A stretch of 64,000 nucleotides of DNA from G965213525 sp965213525 (lineage in GTDB: Bacteria; Actinomycetota; Acidimicrobiia; Acidimicrobiales; Poriferisodalaceae): assembly GCA_965213525.1 (NCBI GenBank), contig OZ243889.1, forward strand, positions 1,550,001-1,614,000. Direction: 5' to 3'. The notes under the pieces were generated by a model. The model saw only the letters and a list, made by a program, of their open reading frames with translations. It had not been told where the DNA came from and made no database searches. Positions 42,223-50,773 of this stretch are shown piece after piece. Numbering within the stretch: the stretch's first letter is position 1; every line of letters starts with the position of its first letter. The position numbers were made by a program, and so were the translations under genes.

Positions 42223-44334
42223 CTAGTTCCCCGTGACGGCGACGTGACGGCCCCCGGGCAGCTCGACGGTGGCCGCCAACCGCCCGGACGAGCCGTCGAG
42301 GCGGGCGTCGGTCCACGTGGAGGGTTCCGGGGCGCCTGTCGCAGAGCTTGCCAGACCAGGACCGGAGATCGACGTCGTGGGGCCCCCCGCATCGACCCTG
42401 GGCGCGTCGCCGAAGTCAAACAGGGCGCCGTCGGAGGTGAGCATCCAGTACCCGCCGCCACCGGGGGAACGGTTCATCCCCACCACCGGCGCCACCGACG
42501 GCGATCCTCCCATCGAACCGGCGAACGCCGCACCACCGAAGGCGAACACCCCACCGTCAGCCGCCACCAGCCAGTACCCCTCACCACCCGCCGAGCCCGC
42601 CATCCCCACCACCGGCGCCACCAACGACGACCCCCCCATCGAACCGGCGAACGCCGCACCACCGAAGGCGAACACCCCACCATCAGCCGCCACCAACCAA
42701 TACCCCTCACCACCCGCCGAGCCCGCCATCCCCACCACCGGCGCCACCAACGACGACCCTCCCATCGAACCGGCGAACGCCGCACCACCGAAGGCGAACA
42801 CCCCACCATCAGCCGCCACCAACCAATACCCCTCACCACCCGCCGAGCCCGCCATCCCCACCACCGGCGCGGCGAGGGTCAAGCCGTCCAGACCTCCCAG
42901 GTCGGGGGCGTCACCTCGGGCGTGGACGGTCCCATCGGCCTCGACCATCCAGTACCCCCGCCCCGAGGGCGTGGCGGACGCGCCCACGACGACGGCGCCG
43001 GGGGGGGCGTCGCCCCAGCTGATGGCGTCACCGTAGGCGCCGACCCGGCCGGTGTCGGTGACGGTGAGGAGGCGCACCGGCTCGGCCGTGGCGGCCACGT
43101 CGGCGGCGAGCGTGCCGTGGCGAGATCCCGGGGTGGCACGGCCCGCCCGCCGCAACCGGGCCAGCACCTCCGCTGCGGTCCACTCCGGATGCTCGGCCCG
43201 CACGAGCGCTGCGGTCGCCGCCACCAGCGGAGAGGAGAACGAGGTGCCGCTCACGCCGCTGTCGTAGTCCCGGTCCGAATCGGCGCCCAGGGTCAACAGG
43301 TCGTGGCCCGGGGCGAACAGGTCGACCCAGTCCCCGGTGTTGGAGAAGGGTGTCACGGCCCCGGTGGCGTCGACGGCGCCGACGGCGAGCACCCCGTCGT
43401 AGGCCGCCGGGTAGCGCAGCGAGTCGGTCGCCCGGTCGTTGCCGGCGGCGGCGACCATCACGACGTCACGCCGGCGGGCGTGCTCGACGGCCTCCTGCAA
43501 GGCATCGCTGCGCCCACCGGCGAAGGACATGTTGACCACCTCGACGCCCCGGTCAGCGACACATCGCAGGGCGGCGACGACGTCGGCCTCTCGGGCCAGC
43601 AGCAGCCCGTCGGTCACCTGCAGCACCGCCACGTCGGCCACCGTGGTCGACCATCCCAGGCCGGCGACCCCGACGCCGTCGACGGCGGCACCGATCAGAC
43701 CGGCGACCCGGGTGGCGTGGGCGCTGGCGCCGTTCGGGTCGGCCATGCCACACGACGACCAGTCCTCGACGCGCCCGGCCAGCTCGGCGTGGGTGCGGCG
43801 CACCCCCGAGTCGAGGACCGCCACGACGACCTCGGGGTCACCCCTGGTGACCTCCCACGCCTCGTCGGCCCCGAGGGCGTCGAGGTACCACTGCCACGAC
43901 GACGAGCCGGTGTCGTCGAGGCACCGCCGGTCACCGCGGCGCAGGCAGGGTTCGTCGGGCAGGGCAGCCGCCACGTAGTCGAGCTCGGGCCGGATCGTCT
44001 CGACACCCGGCCGGGCGACGAGCTCGGCGATGGCGTCAGCCCCCTCGGGTGCCTCGACGACGACCCACCCCGGGGCGATCTGCTGGCCGCCCACCTCGTC
44101 GACCCAGTCGACCTGACCGTCGATGGCCACCATCAGACGCTCCGGGGGGGCTGGCGGGGCCGGCGGTCCAGGCCGTACCGGCAGACCTGCGGGCGCGTCG
44201 GCGGTGACGGTGGACTCGGCGCCGACGGTGGACTCGGGGGCGAAGGGGGCGCCGGGTGTCGCAGGTGCGGGGGGTGCGAGCGAGGCGAGCAGGAGGGCGC
44301 CGAGCACCGCAGACGTCCACGCCGGGGCCCACAC
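42223..44334 (-). CDS. secreted subtilisin-like serine protease (S8) with C-terminal repeats
   Basis: About 703 residues if GTG 44334 is used, which places the hydrophobic segment WTSAVLGALLLASLAPPAPA as a signal peptide; an in-frame start at 44448 would add 38 residues. The catalytic triad is D175 (AVLDSGV), H206 (AHATRVAG, where the usual HGTHVAG second His is Arg) and S365 (SGTSFSSP). The C-terminal 240 residues carry the 42-residue GYWLVAADGGVFAFGG repeat, three copies of which are nearly identical. It lies directly upstream of the SpoIID gene with adjacent ends. Likely role: cell-surface protein processing. Confidence 0.9.
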   Translation of the reverse strand: MWAPAWTSAVLGALLLASLAPPAPATPGAPFAPESTVGAESTVTADAPAGLPVRPGPPAPPAPPERLMVAIDGQVDWVDEVGGQQIAPGWVVVEAPEGADAIAELVARPGVETIRPELDYVAAALPDEPCLRRGDRRCLDDTGSSSWQWYLDALGADEAWEVTRGDPEVVVAVLDSGVRRTHAELAGRVEDWSSCGMADPNGASAHATRVAGLIGAAVDGVGVAGLGWSTTVADVAVLQVTDGLLLAREADVVAALRCVADRGVEVVNMSFAGGRSDALQEAVEHARRRDVVMVAAAGNDRATDSLRYPAAYDGVLAVGAVDATGAVTPFSNTGDWVDLFAPGHDLLTLGADSDRDYDSGVSGTSFSSPLVAATAALVRAEHPEWTAAEVLARLRRAGRATPGSRHGTLAADVAATAEPVRLLTVTDTGRVGAYGDAISWGDAPPGAVVVGASATPSGRGYWMVEADGTVHARGDAPDLGGLDGLTLAAPVVGMAGSAGGEGYWLVAADGGVFAFGGAAFAGSMGGSSLVAPVVGMAGSAGGEGYWLVAADGGVFAFGGAAFAGSMGGSSLVAPVVGMAGSAGGEGYWLVAADGGVFAFGGAAFAGSMGGSPSVAPVVGMNRSPGGGGYWMLTSDGALFDFGDAPRVDAGGPTTSISGPGLASSATGAPEPSTWTDARLDGSSGRLAATVELPGGRHVAVTGN
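42475..42852 (-). repeat. three tandem 126-bp near-identical coding repeats
   Basis: Units begin at 42475, 42601 and 42727, exactly 126 bp apart, each encoding 42 residues of the subtilase C-terminus. Copies differ at only a few positions. The codon choice inside the array (many GGT, TTG, GTG, GGG on the coding strand) differs from the flanking GGC/CTC-rich sequence, pointing to recent expansion or transfer of one unit. Confidence 0.9.
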
Positions 44335-44353
44335 CGAGGGCAACGTAGCGCCG

Positions 44354-44401
44354 GCGGGCTCGCAGCGGCCGTCAGCTCCCCGCGGGCTCGCAGCGGCCGT
44401 C
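44354..44401. repeat. 20-bp direct repeat upstream of the subtilase gene
   Basis: GCGGGCTCGCAGCGGCCGTC occurs at 44354-44373 and again at 44382-44401, a 28-bp period. It lies in the 129-bp gap between gmd and the chosen subtilase start. It could be a local slippage product or a regulatory site; nothing else is evident here. Confidence 0.5.
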
Positions 44402-44463
44402 GGGTCCCCCGGGCCGGCGAACGGGGGGCGGCCGGCAGCGGGCCGCAAGGGCGGCGAGCGCGA

Positions 44464-45486
44464 TCAGCCCGACAGGTCGGCGTCGGGGGAGGGGCCGCTC
44501 GGAGCGCCCGGTGGGCCAGCGTGGCGGGCCAGGTCGGCGACGACCATCTCGGTGATCATCTCGGTGAACCCGGTCGTCGGCGACCACCCGAGCACCTCGG
44601 CGGCCCGGGAGGCATCGCCGACCCGCTCGACGGGCTCGGCGGGCCGCACGAAGCGGGGGTCGACGCGCACGTAGCGCTCCCAGTCGTCGAGCTCGGCCGC
44701 GCCGAACGCCGCAGCCACCAGCTCGCGGACCGAGTGGGTGCGTCCGGTGGCCACGACGAAGTCTCCGGGCTCGTCTCGTTGGACCATCTTCCACATCGCC
44801 TCGACGTAGTCAGCGGCGTGGCCCCAGTCGCGCCGGGCGTCGAGGTCGCCGAGCACCAGCTCGTCGGCGAGGCCGAGGGCGATGCGGGCGACCCCGTCGG
44901 TGACCTTGCGGGTGACGAACTCGATGCGCCGCCGGGGGCTCTCGTGGTTGAACAGGATGCCGCAGCTGGCGTGCATGCCGTAGCTCGCGCGGTACCCGAG
45001 GGTGACGTCGTGGGCGAACGCCTTGGCCGCCCCGTAGGGCGAACGGGGTCGGCGGGGGGTGCCCTCGTCCTGGGGCGACTCGTCGACGTCGCCGAACATG
45101 TCCGAGCTGGACGCCTGGAAGAACCTCACGGGGCGCCCGGTGCGATCGCTGAGCGACCGGCACGCCTCGAGGAGTCGCAGCGCTCCCAGCCCGGTGACCT
45201 CTGCGGTCAGCTCGGCCTGTTCGAACGAGCGCTGCACGAAGCTGGTCGAGGCGAGGTTGTAGACCTCGTCGGGCCGGGCGGCCTCGACGGCGGCGTGCAG
45301 CGACGCCCCGTCGGCCAGATCTCCGACGATGAGCTCGACCGGCCCCGCCGCCATCTCGGCGACGCCGGGTGCGTGGCCGCCCTGTGATCGGACGAGGCCG
45401 ACCACCCGGTACGAGCGACCCAGCAGCAGCTCGGCCAGCAACGAGCCGTCCTGGCCCGTGATGCCGGTGATGAGCGCCGTTCGCAC
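44464..45486 (-). CDS. gmd: GDP-mannose 4,6-dehydratase
   Basis: A 340-residue extended SDR. The NAD(P) motif is ITGITGQDGS, and the active site has FQASSSDMFGD with Ser/Asp in the place of the family Thr-Ser-Glu, followed by SPYGAAKAFAH with the Tyr-Lys pair. NHESPRRRIEFVTRKVTDGV and RRDWGHAADYVEAMW are strongly GMD-like. It converts GDP-mannose to GDP-4-keto-6-deoxymannose, a precursor of fucose- or rhamnose-type sugars. GTG 45486 (or the adjacent GTG 45489) follows AGGAGG. Supplies the neighbouring glycosyltransferases and could draw on manB. Confidence 0.9.
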   Translation of the reverse strand: MRTALITGITGQDGSLLAELLLGRSYRVVGLVRSQGGHAPGVAEMAAGPVELIVGDLADGASLHAAVEAARPDEVYNLASTSFVQRSFEQAELTAEVTGLGALRLLEACRSLSDRTGRPVRFFQASSSDMFGDVDESPQDEGTPRRPRSPYGAAKAFAHDVTLGYRASYGMHASCGILFNHESPRRRIEFVTRKVTDGVARIALGLADELVLGDLDARRDWGHAADYVEAMWKMVQRDEPGDFVVATGRTHSVRELVAAAFGAAELDDWERYVRVDPRFVRPAEPVERVGDASRAAEVLGWSPTTGFTEMITEMVVADLARHAGPPGAPSGPSPDADLSG

Positions 45487-45535
45487 CACCCCTCCTGGTC
45501 CGGGCAGACCGAGCCCCGGCCCCGATCGCGCCGCC

Positions 45536-45566
45536 ACCGTAGCCCTGTCACCGCCGGCGGTACCCT
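45536..45566. promoter_or_regulatory. divergent -10 elements between gmd and the methyltransferase gene
   Basis: On the minus strand TACGGT (45536-45541) precedes gmd with a leader of about 45 bases. On the plus strand TACCCT (45561-45566) ends eight bases before the GTG at 45575, so that message would be leaderless. Both fit TAnnnT. Confidence 0.45.
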
Positions 45567-45574
45567 CCTGAGCC

Positions 45575-46690
45575 GTGGCGCCTCCCACACCTGGCGCCCC
45601 TGACCGGCGGACACGACGCCGATCAGGCCTCGTCGAGGTCGTACGCCGGCGCTGGCGTCGCCTGCCAGCCCGGCTCGCCCGGCACCGGCTGGGCCACATC
45701 GTGCTCGGCCGCCTCGCCGGTGACGATCGATCCGATGATGCCGGGGTCAGCGGTCTGGGTCGAGCGGCTCGGCGGGCCCTCGCCGACGCCCGCTACGACG
45801 TCGACTACTACGGAGCGGGGCCGACGGTCGGCCGGGGCTACGCCGATCTTCGCCGGGGCACCTCGAACGCTGACGCCCTGGCGGTCGCCTGGTGGACCTG
45901 GTTGGACGTCGACGCCGCCGTCGACGTCGGGTGCGCGGCGGGCTTCTTCGTCCAGGCCCTCGGCGAGCTCGGCATCGACGCCCGGGGGTTCGACCTCAGC
46001 GATGCGGCCTTCGCCCGAGCCGATCCGGCGACCCGGGCCCGGTTGGGTGTGGCCGACGTCCGCGACGGACTGCCCCTCACCGACGGCGAGGTGCCGCTGG
46101 TGTGTGCCGCCGAGACCCTCGAGCACCTGGCGCCCGCAGACGTGCCGGAGGCCATCGCCGAGCTCGCTCGGGTCAGCTCGGCGTGGGTGGCGGCCACGAT
46201 CCCGAGCTTCGGGCCCAACGCCAGCGGCCCCGACGGGTGGCTCGAGGGCAAGGTGACCCCTGGAGCGTTGGCCCGCCTCACGGGGCCGGACGGCCCACCC
46301 GAGGGGCCGGTGGCTCGCGCCGACCTCGCCCGTGACGATCGGGGCCTGCCCGTCGAGGGGCACCTCACCATCGCCCCGTACCGCTGGTGGACCGAGCGCT
46401 TCGCCGACGCAGGCCTGCGACGCGTCGGCTCGCTCGAGCTGCAGATCAACGTCGACCTCGCCCGCTACGGCCAGCGGGAGTTCGTGTGCTGCTACCTGTT
46501 CGCCCACGACGGGGTCGAGATCCCGCGACGTCCCGTACGCTCGGCTGAGGAGGTGGCGGCCGCCGAGCGCCGCCTCGGACTGCGCGACCACGACGCTCCC
46601 CCCCACCACGTCACCCAGGCGCTGGCCGATCTCGCCGCTGTTGGCCTCGCCCCCCGCCAGGGCGCGGGTCCACGTGCCCGACCGGACTGA
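45575..46690 (+). CDS. class I SAM-dependent methyltransferase
   Basis: A 371-residue protein. The first 70 residues are basic (RRTRRRSGLVEVVRRRWRRL). Motif I is VDVGCAAGFFVQALGE near residues 114-129, then FDLSDAAFARA and ADVRDGLPLTDGEVPLVC, with ETLEHLAPADVPEAI marking motif II, as in Methyltransf_11/23 proteins. The C-terminal part (INVDLARYGQREFVCCYLF) is specific to the group. Lying next to gmd, it may methylate a sugar of the surface glycan. Confidence 0.87.
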   Translation: MAPPTPGAPDRRTRRRSGLVEVVRRRWRRLPARLARHRLGHIVLGRLAGDDRSDDAGVSGLGRAARRALADARYDVDYYGAGPTVGRGYADLRRGTSNADALAVAWWTWLDVDAAVDVGCAAGFFVQALGELGIDARGFDLSDAAFARADPATRARLGVADVRDGLPLTDGEVPLVCAAETLEHLAPADVPEAIAELARVSSAWVAATIPSFGPNASGPDGWLEGKVTPGALARLTGPDGPPEGPVARADLARDDRGLPVEGHLTIAPYRWWTERFADAGLRRVGSLELQINVDLARYGQREFVCCYLFAHDGVEIPRRPVRSAEEVAAAERRLGLRDHDAPPHHVTQALADLAAVGLAPRQGAGPRARPD

Positions 46691-46800
46691 GCCCGACCGG
46701 ACCGGGTCCGATCAGAACCGAGCTCGACCGGACCGGGTCCGACCGGACCGGGTCCGATCATGACCGAGCTCGACCGGACTGGGTCCGACCGAGCCTGGCC
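46683..46800. repeat. array of GGACCGGGTCC palindromes between convergent genes
   Basis: The segment is built from near-copies of CGACCGGACCGGGTCCGA, several of which contain the perfect palindrome CGGACCGGGTCCG. A longer unit with GATCA, ACCGAGCTCGACCGGAC and GGGTCCGACCG occurs twice. It fills the gap between the convergent methyltransferase and repeat-protein genes and can form several alternative hairpins, so a bidirectional terminator is likely. Confidence 0.6.
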
Positions 46801-46804
46801 GCGC

Positions 46805-47527
46805 TCAGCGACGAGCGGTCACCGCCACGACGGGTCCGCTGGACGGGGCGCGGGGCAGCCCACCGCCGTGGGGGCAGAGCCGGGTGTGGACCTGCCCGGT
46901 GGCGGTGACCGCCAGCAGGCCTCCGGCGGCGCCCGCGCCGACCCCCCTCAACGGCCCGCCGGACTCGGCGAGCTCCATGGTGTCGAGGGCGGGCGCGGCG
47001 CCGCAGTGCACGATCGCCCCGCTCCCGCCGACGAGCCACCACCCCCCCGCTCCTGCTGTGACGACGCCGATCAGACCCCCGGGCACCGTGTCGTCGTCGA
47101 TCACGCCCGTCGGTGTCGAACCGTCGTCGCCGCCCACCAGATCGACCGACCCCGGCGACACCGCGACCTCCGGCGCCTCGTCGTGGCGCACGCCTACGGC
47201 CACGGCGTCGTCGCGCAGCGCCCACCACTCGCCGTCCAGGCGCCGCACGCGGATCACCTGGCCGCCGAGATCAGCCGGCCCGGGCGCCCGCGCCGGCCCC
47301 CGATGCTGCACCCGGCCCGACCGCCGCACGATCGAGTAGCCGCCGGGGCGATCGACCAAGCCGACCGCCGGGTCATCCGGGTCGAGGTGGGCGCCCCACA
47401 GCGGTGCCCCCCCGAGGCCGAACACTCCCCCGGCTGCAGAGATCAACCAGTAGCCCCGCCCGCCCCCGTGTGAGGGCGGCGGGCCGTGCGCGGGCACGAC
47501 GCCGCCAGGCCGACCGGCTCCGCTCAC
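46805..47527 (-). CDS. GYWL-repeat protein of the polysaccharide locus
   Basis: A 240-residue protein with degenerate copies of the same repeat found in the SpoIID and subtilase proteins: GGRGYWLISAAGGVFGLGG, a middle repeat with GEWWALRDDAVAVGV, and GGWWLVGGSGAIVHCGAAP. No signal peptide or membrane segment is visible, so it may be cytoplasmic or rely on another export route. The GTG overlaps the stop of the GT4 gene as GTGA, tying it to the polysaccharide operon, where it is the last gene. Confidence 0.75.
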   Translation of the reverse strand: MSGAGRPGGVVPAHGPPPSHGGGRGYWLISAAGGVFGLGGAPLWGAHLDPDDPAVGLVDRPGGYSIVRRSGRVQHRGPARAPGPADLGGQVIRVRRLDGEWWALRDDAVAVGVRHDEAPEVAVSPGSVDLVGGDDGSTPTGVIDDDTVPGGLIGVVTAGAGGWWLVGGSGAIVHCGAAPALDTMELAESGGPLRGVGAGAAGGLLAVTATGQVHTRLCPHGGGLPRAPSSGPVVAVTARR

Positions 47528-49152
47528 GTCCACGAGCCGCTCACCCGACCGTCGCCGGCGGGCCCACCGGCGCCGACCGCCGCCGACGGGCCGACCGGCA
47601 CGGCCCACACCGCCCTCCCACGCCGGCGGGCCGGCGTCCCCGCTCCCCCGCCGAGACCCGCCGTGGCCATCGCGACAGCCAGCACCGACGCCGAGCCCGT
47701 GGGCACGACGGCGACGTGGGCCCCGGCGGTGGCCAGGCGCGCCAGCGCGACCAGGTCGGCGGTGTCGAGCCGCGCGTCGGGCGCGGGCGCCCAGACGACC
47801 AGCTCGGCGACTGCTGAGCCGAGGCGGTGTCGAGCCGACGCCGGGTGCCCGTCGCGCTCGACGGTCCAGCCGGCGGCGGCGAGGGCGGCGGCGTCGTCGT
47901 CCAGGCCGTCACCGACCAGCACCGCTCGGCCCGCCCGACGTCGCATGACGTGGCCGAGCACCCAGACCTCGACGACCGGGCGCACCGACCCGGCCCCATC
48001 GACGATGGCGCTGAAGCGGGTGGCGCAGGCTCTGGCGTCGAGGTGGTCCTGCGCCCACCGCCGGGCGGCTGCTCCTGTGGCGGCGCTGCGGGCCGGGTCG
48101 GTGGCCAGCCGCTCGAGGGCGGCGGCGACCCCGGAGGCGGGGTCGCCGTCGGGGGCGACCCGCTCGGTGGCGGCGTCGGGGATGTCGGCTGCGGCGCCGG
48201 TCCTCCAGGTGACCAGCGGCGTGCCCGCCGCCGCGGCCAGGGTCACCGGCCCCGAGGCCTGGCACAGGTGGGGTGAGCGCAGCGCCACCACGACATCGGC
48301 GGTGGCCGCGACAGCGCCCAGGTCACGGTCGTCGAGCCACCCGGTGATGGTCGTGCGGTCGAACACGCCGAGCTCGTCGACCCAGAGGCCCAGCTCGCCC
48401 TGGGTGGCGTCCTCGCCGGCCACCACGAGGTGGGCGTCGACCCCCCGATCCACCAGCTGGCGCAGGGCGCCCACGACGACCTCGGGTCGCTTGGTCGGCA
48501 CGGCGTGGCCGATCATCGCCACGAGGAACCTGCCGTCGGGGAGATCCAGCGCCCGTCGTGGCAGCGGCGGGAGGGGCGCGGGGGCTGGGTGGGCCACGAC
48601 GTGCACGGGCACCCCTGGGGCCCGGCGGGTGACCACCCCGGCGGCGGCCCGGTCGTGGACGATCACCGCCCGGTGACGCTCGAGCAACGGCCCGAGGAGG
48701 TCGAACAGCGCCATGTCCACCTCAGAGGGCTGGCCTGGTCGACGGTGGGTGGCGAGCGGGGCGGCGGCGTCTCCGTGGGCGACCCGCACCGCCCGCTCGT
48801 ACGCCGCGTCGTCGCCGTTGCCGAGCGACAGGTGCCGCACCAGGTGGTGCACCGACAGGTCGTGACAGACGACCACGCCGGGGGGGCCGTGCTCGACGGC
48901 GCGAGCGACGTGGGCCGCCTCGATGCTGTTGCCGAGGTGGTAGACGACGGCGTCGACGTCGAGCCCGGCGAGGGCGTCAGACCCGACGACGGTCCGTCCT
49001 CTGAGGGCGTTGCGATCGACAGCGGTCGGGTCGGCGGCGACCGCCACGACCTCGACGTCGTCGCCCAGCACGCCGAGCTGGGCGGTCACGTAGGTGGCGA
49101 GGCCGCTGCGGGCGGGGGGCAGAGGGGCGACGACCGCCCACCGTCGCCGCAC
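47524..49152 (-). CDS. GT4-type glycosyltransferase with extra C-terminal domain
   Basis: A 542-residue GT-B glycosyltransferase. The N-terminal Rossmann half starts WAVVAPLPPARSGLATYV and includes VVVCHDLSVHHLVRH. The C-terminal half has FLVAMIGHAVPTKRPEVV, ITGWLDDRDLGAVAATADVV and the nucleotide-sugar site CQASGPVTLAAAAGTPLV. About 150 residues follow that resemble a second small Rossmann domain (VLVGDGLDDDAAALAAAGW, ELVVWAPAPDARL). The GTG is two bases past the coiled-coil gene stop. It acts downstream of the Wzm/Wzt exporter genes in the operon. Confidence 0.87.
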   Translation of the reverse strand: MRRRWAVVAPLPPARSGLATYVTAQLGVLGDDVEVVAVAADPTAVDRNALRGRTVVGSDALAGLDVDAVVYHLGNSIEAAHVARAVEHGPPGVVVCHDLSVHHLVRHLSLGNGDDAAYERAVRVAHGDAAAPLATHRRPGQPSEVDMALFDLLGPLLERHRAVIVHDRAAAGVVTRRAPGVPVHVVAHPAPAPLPPLPRRALDLPDGRFLVAMIGHAVPTKRPEVVVGALRQLVDRGVDAHLVVAGEDATQGELGLWVDELGVFDRTTITGWLDDRDLGAVAATADVVVALRSPHLCQASGPVTLAAAAGTPLVTWRTGAAADIPDAATERVAPDGDPASGVAAALERLATDPARSAATGAAARRWAQDHLDARACATRFSAIVDGAGSVRPVVEVWVLGHVMRRRAGRAVLVGDGLDDDAAALAAAGWTVERDGHPASARHRLGSAVAELVVWAPAPDARLDTADLVALARLATAGAHVAVVPTGSASVLAVAMATAGLGGGAGTPARRRGRAVWAVPVGPSAAVGAGGPAGDGRVSGSWT

Positions 49153-49154
49153 CC

Positions 49155-49547
49155 TCAGCGACCCGGCGACGTCCGAGGTCCCTCGACCGCTCGGACGCGA
49201 TCTTCGAGGACGTGCAACTGCTCGACCAGACGGGCGTCGGCGTGCTCGCTGCGGCGGATGATCTCGTCGTGGACGACCTCGGCCCGCTCGGCGGCGCGGA
49301 CGTGTTCGCTCGACGCCTCGACGAGCTCGATCACCTGGCGGCGCAGCTCGCTCACCTGCTGGGCCACCGAAGCGAGCTCGCCCTGGTGGCGGGTGACGTC
49401 GGCGAGCTGGCCGGCGAGAGCGGCGACGAGGTCGTCGAGGTGTCGAGCCCTGGCCTCGAGGCGGTCGAGGCGGACCTCGGCGGTGTGAGCCCGCTGGCGG
49501 ACCCGCCGGCCCGGGACGAGGGCCCCGATGACGTGTCGAGCGCTCAC
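49155..49547 (-). CDS. coiled-coil protein encoded with the polysaccharide exporter
   Basis: A 130-residue protein that is almost entirely helical with heptad patterns (EVRLDRLEARARHLDDLVAAL, here cited in part, and QQVSELRRQVIELVEASSE). No membrane segment is seen. The GTG overlaps the Wzt-like ATPase stop as GTGA. Coiled-coil partners in other ABC-dependent polysaccharide systems (for example WbdD) act as rulers for chain length, so a similar role is conceivable, but there is no direct homology evidence. Confidence 0.75.
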   Translation of the reverse strand: MSARHVIGALVPGRRVRQRAHTAEVRLDRLEARARHLDDLVAALAGQLADVTRHQGELASVAQQVSELRRQVIELVEASSEHVRAAERAEVVHDEIIRRSEHADARLVEQLHVLEDRVRAVEGPRTSPGR

Positions 49548-50773
49548 CGCGCCGTCGGGTCGAGCTGCTCGACGTGCACGCGCGGCGCCAGGTCGACGAG
49601 GCCGACGCCGCGGCCGTCGGCCTCGACGGTGAGCTCGTGCTCGGCGACGTCATGGACGGTGCGCCCGTCCCTGGTGTGCACGCCGACCGACAACGTGTAC
49701 ACCCCGCCCATGAGGGGCAGCCGGGGCAGCTCGTAGGTCAGGCGCCCTCGACCTCGCAGGGGATCGATGTCGACGCCCAGCTCGTGGGTGTTGGTGCCGT
49801 AGACCGTGCGGCCCTCGGGATCAAAGATCACGAAGGACCCGACGGCGTCGTCGACGCGCTGGTCGCTCACCCACTCGACGTGCACGAGGGCACCTTCGCC
49901 GGAGCGCACGGGGGCGTCGACGGCGCCGCCGTCGATGGGTTGCACCGCCACCGAGGAGATCTGCACGTCGAGGCTGGCGAGGTGGCGGGGCTCGCCGCTG
50001 GCCACCGGACCGCCGTCGGGGTCGTCGTACCAGGCAGCCCGGTTCAGCATCGAGTCGCGGTAGTGACGGATGCAGTCCGAGGGTTCGCCGAGGGCGACGA
50101 GGCGCCCGCCCCGCAGCACGGCGGCCCGGTCACAGAGCTGGCGGACGAGATCGACGCCGTGGGTGACCACCACGATGGTGCGGCCCTCGGTCTGGAACTG
50201 GCGGACCCGGTCGATGCAGCGGGCTTGGAACGACTCGTCGCCGACGGCCAGCACCTCATCGACCAGCAAGATGTCGGGGTCGACGTTGACGGCCACGGCG
50301 AAGCCGAGGCGCACGAACATGCCCGAGCTGTAGGTCTTGACCGGGTTGTCGATGAAGCGCTCGAGCTCGGCGAAGCCGACGATCTCGTCGAACACGACGT
50401 CGAGGTCCCGATGGCTGAGGCCGAGGATCGAACCGTTCAGGTAGACGTTCTCGCGACCGGTGAGGTCGGGGTGGAAGCCTGCGCCCAGCTCGAGCAGCGA
50501 GGCGAGGCGGCCCACGGTGCGGATCGTCCCGCTGGTCGGCTGGAGGATCCCGCCGATGCACTTGAGCAGCGTCGACTTGCCCGAGCCGTTGTGGCCGATC
50601 AGTCCGACCGTCTCGCCGACGGCGATGTCGAGGCTGATGCCCTCGAGAGCCCAGAAGTCATGTGACGGCGTCTGGCGCCCGAGGGCGAGCGCCCGTTCCT
50701 TGATGGTGCGGGCCGGGGCCTCTCGGATCTTGAACCGCTTGGTGACCTCGTCGACCTCGATGGCAGCCCCCAC
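49544..50773 (-). CDS. wzt: polysaccharide ABC exporter ATPase, Wzt-like with C-terminal carbohydrate-binding domain
   Basis: A 409-residue ATPase. Walker A is GHNGSGKST, the Q-loop region follows, the signature is YSSGMFVRLGFAVA and Walker B ILLVDEVLAVGDE, all typical of Wzt/TagH-type proteins. Residues from about 265 form a beta-sandwich (VHVEWVSDQRVDDAVGSFVI, LPLMGGVYTLSVGV) matching the Wzt C-terminal domain that recognises the glycan end. The GTG directly abuts the TAG of the permease gene. It powers export of an undecaprenyl-linked glycan together with the Wzm-like permease. Confidence 0.94.
   Translation of the reverse strand: MGAAIEVDEVTKRFKIREAPARTIKERALALGRQTPSHDFWALEGISLDIAVGETVGLIGHNGSGKSTLLKCIGGILQPTSGTIRTVGRLASLLELGAGFHPDLTGRENVYLNGSILGLSHRDLDVVFDEIVGFAELERFIDNPVKTYSSGMFVRLGFAVAVNVDPDILLVDEVLAVGDESFQARCIDRVRQFQTEGRTIVVVTHGVDLVRQLCDRAAVLRGGRLVALGEPSDCIRHYRDSMLNRAAWYDDPDGGPVASGEPRHLASLDVQISSVAVQPIDGGAVDAPVRSGEGALVHVEWVSDQRVDDAVGSFVIFDPEGRTVYGTNTHELGVDIDPLRGRGRLTYELPRLPLMGGVYTLSVGVHTRDGRTVHDVAEHELTVEADGRGVGLVDLAPRVHVEQLDPTAR

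Noticed and set aside
40186..45387. A 1733-codon open frame on the plus strand opposite the SpoIID, subtilase and gmd genes.
   Set aside because: It mirrors three well-supported genes on the other strand, has shadow-frame composition (Gly/Val/His/Arg-rich) and no recognisable domain; it results from high GC with few stop codons.
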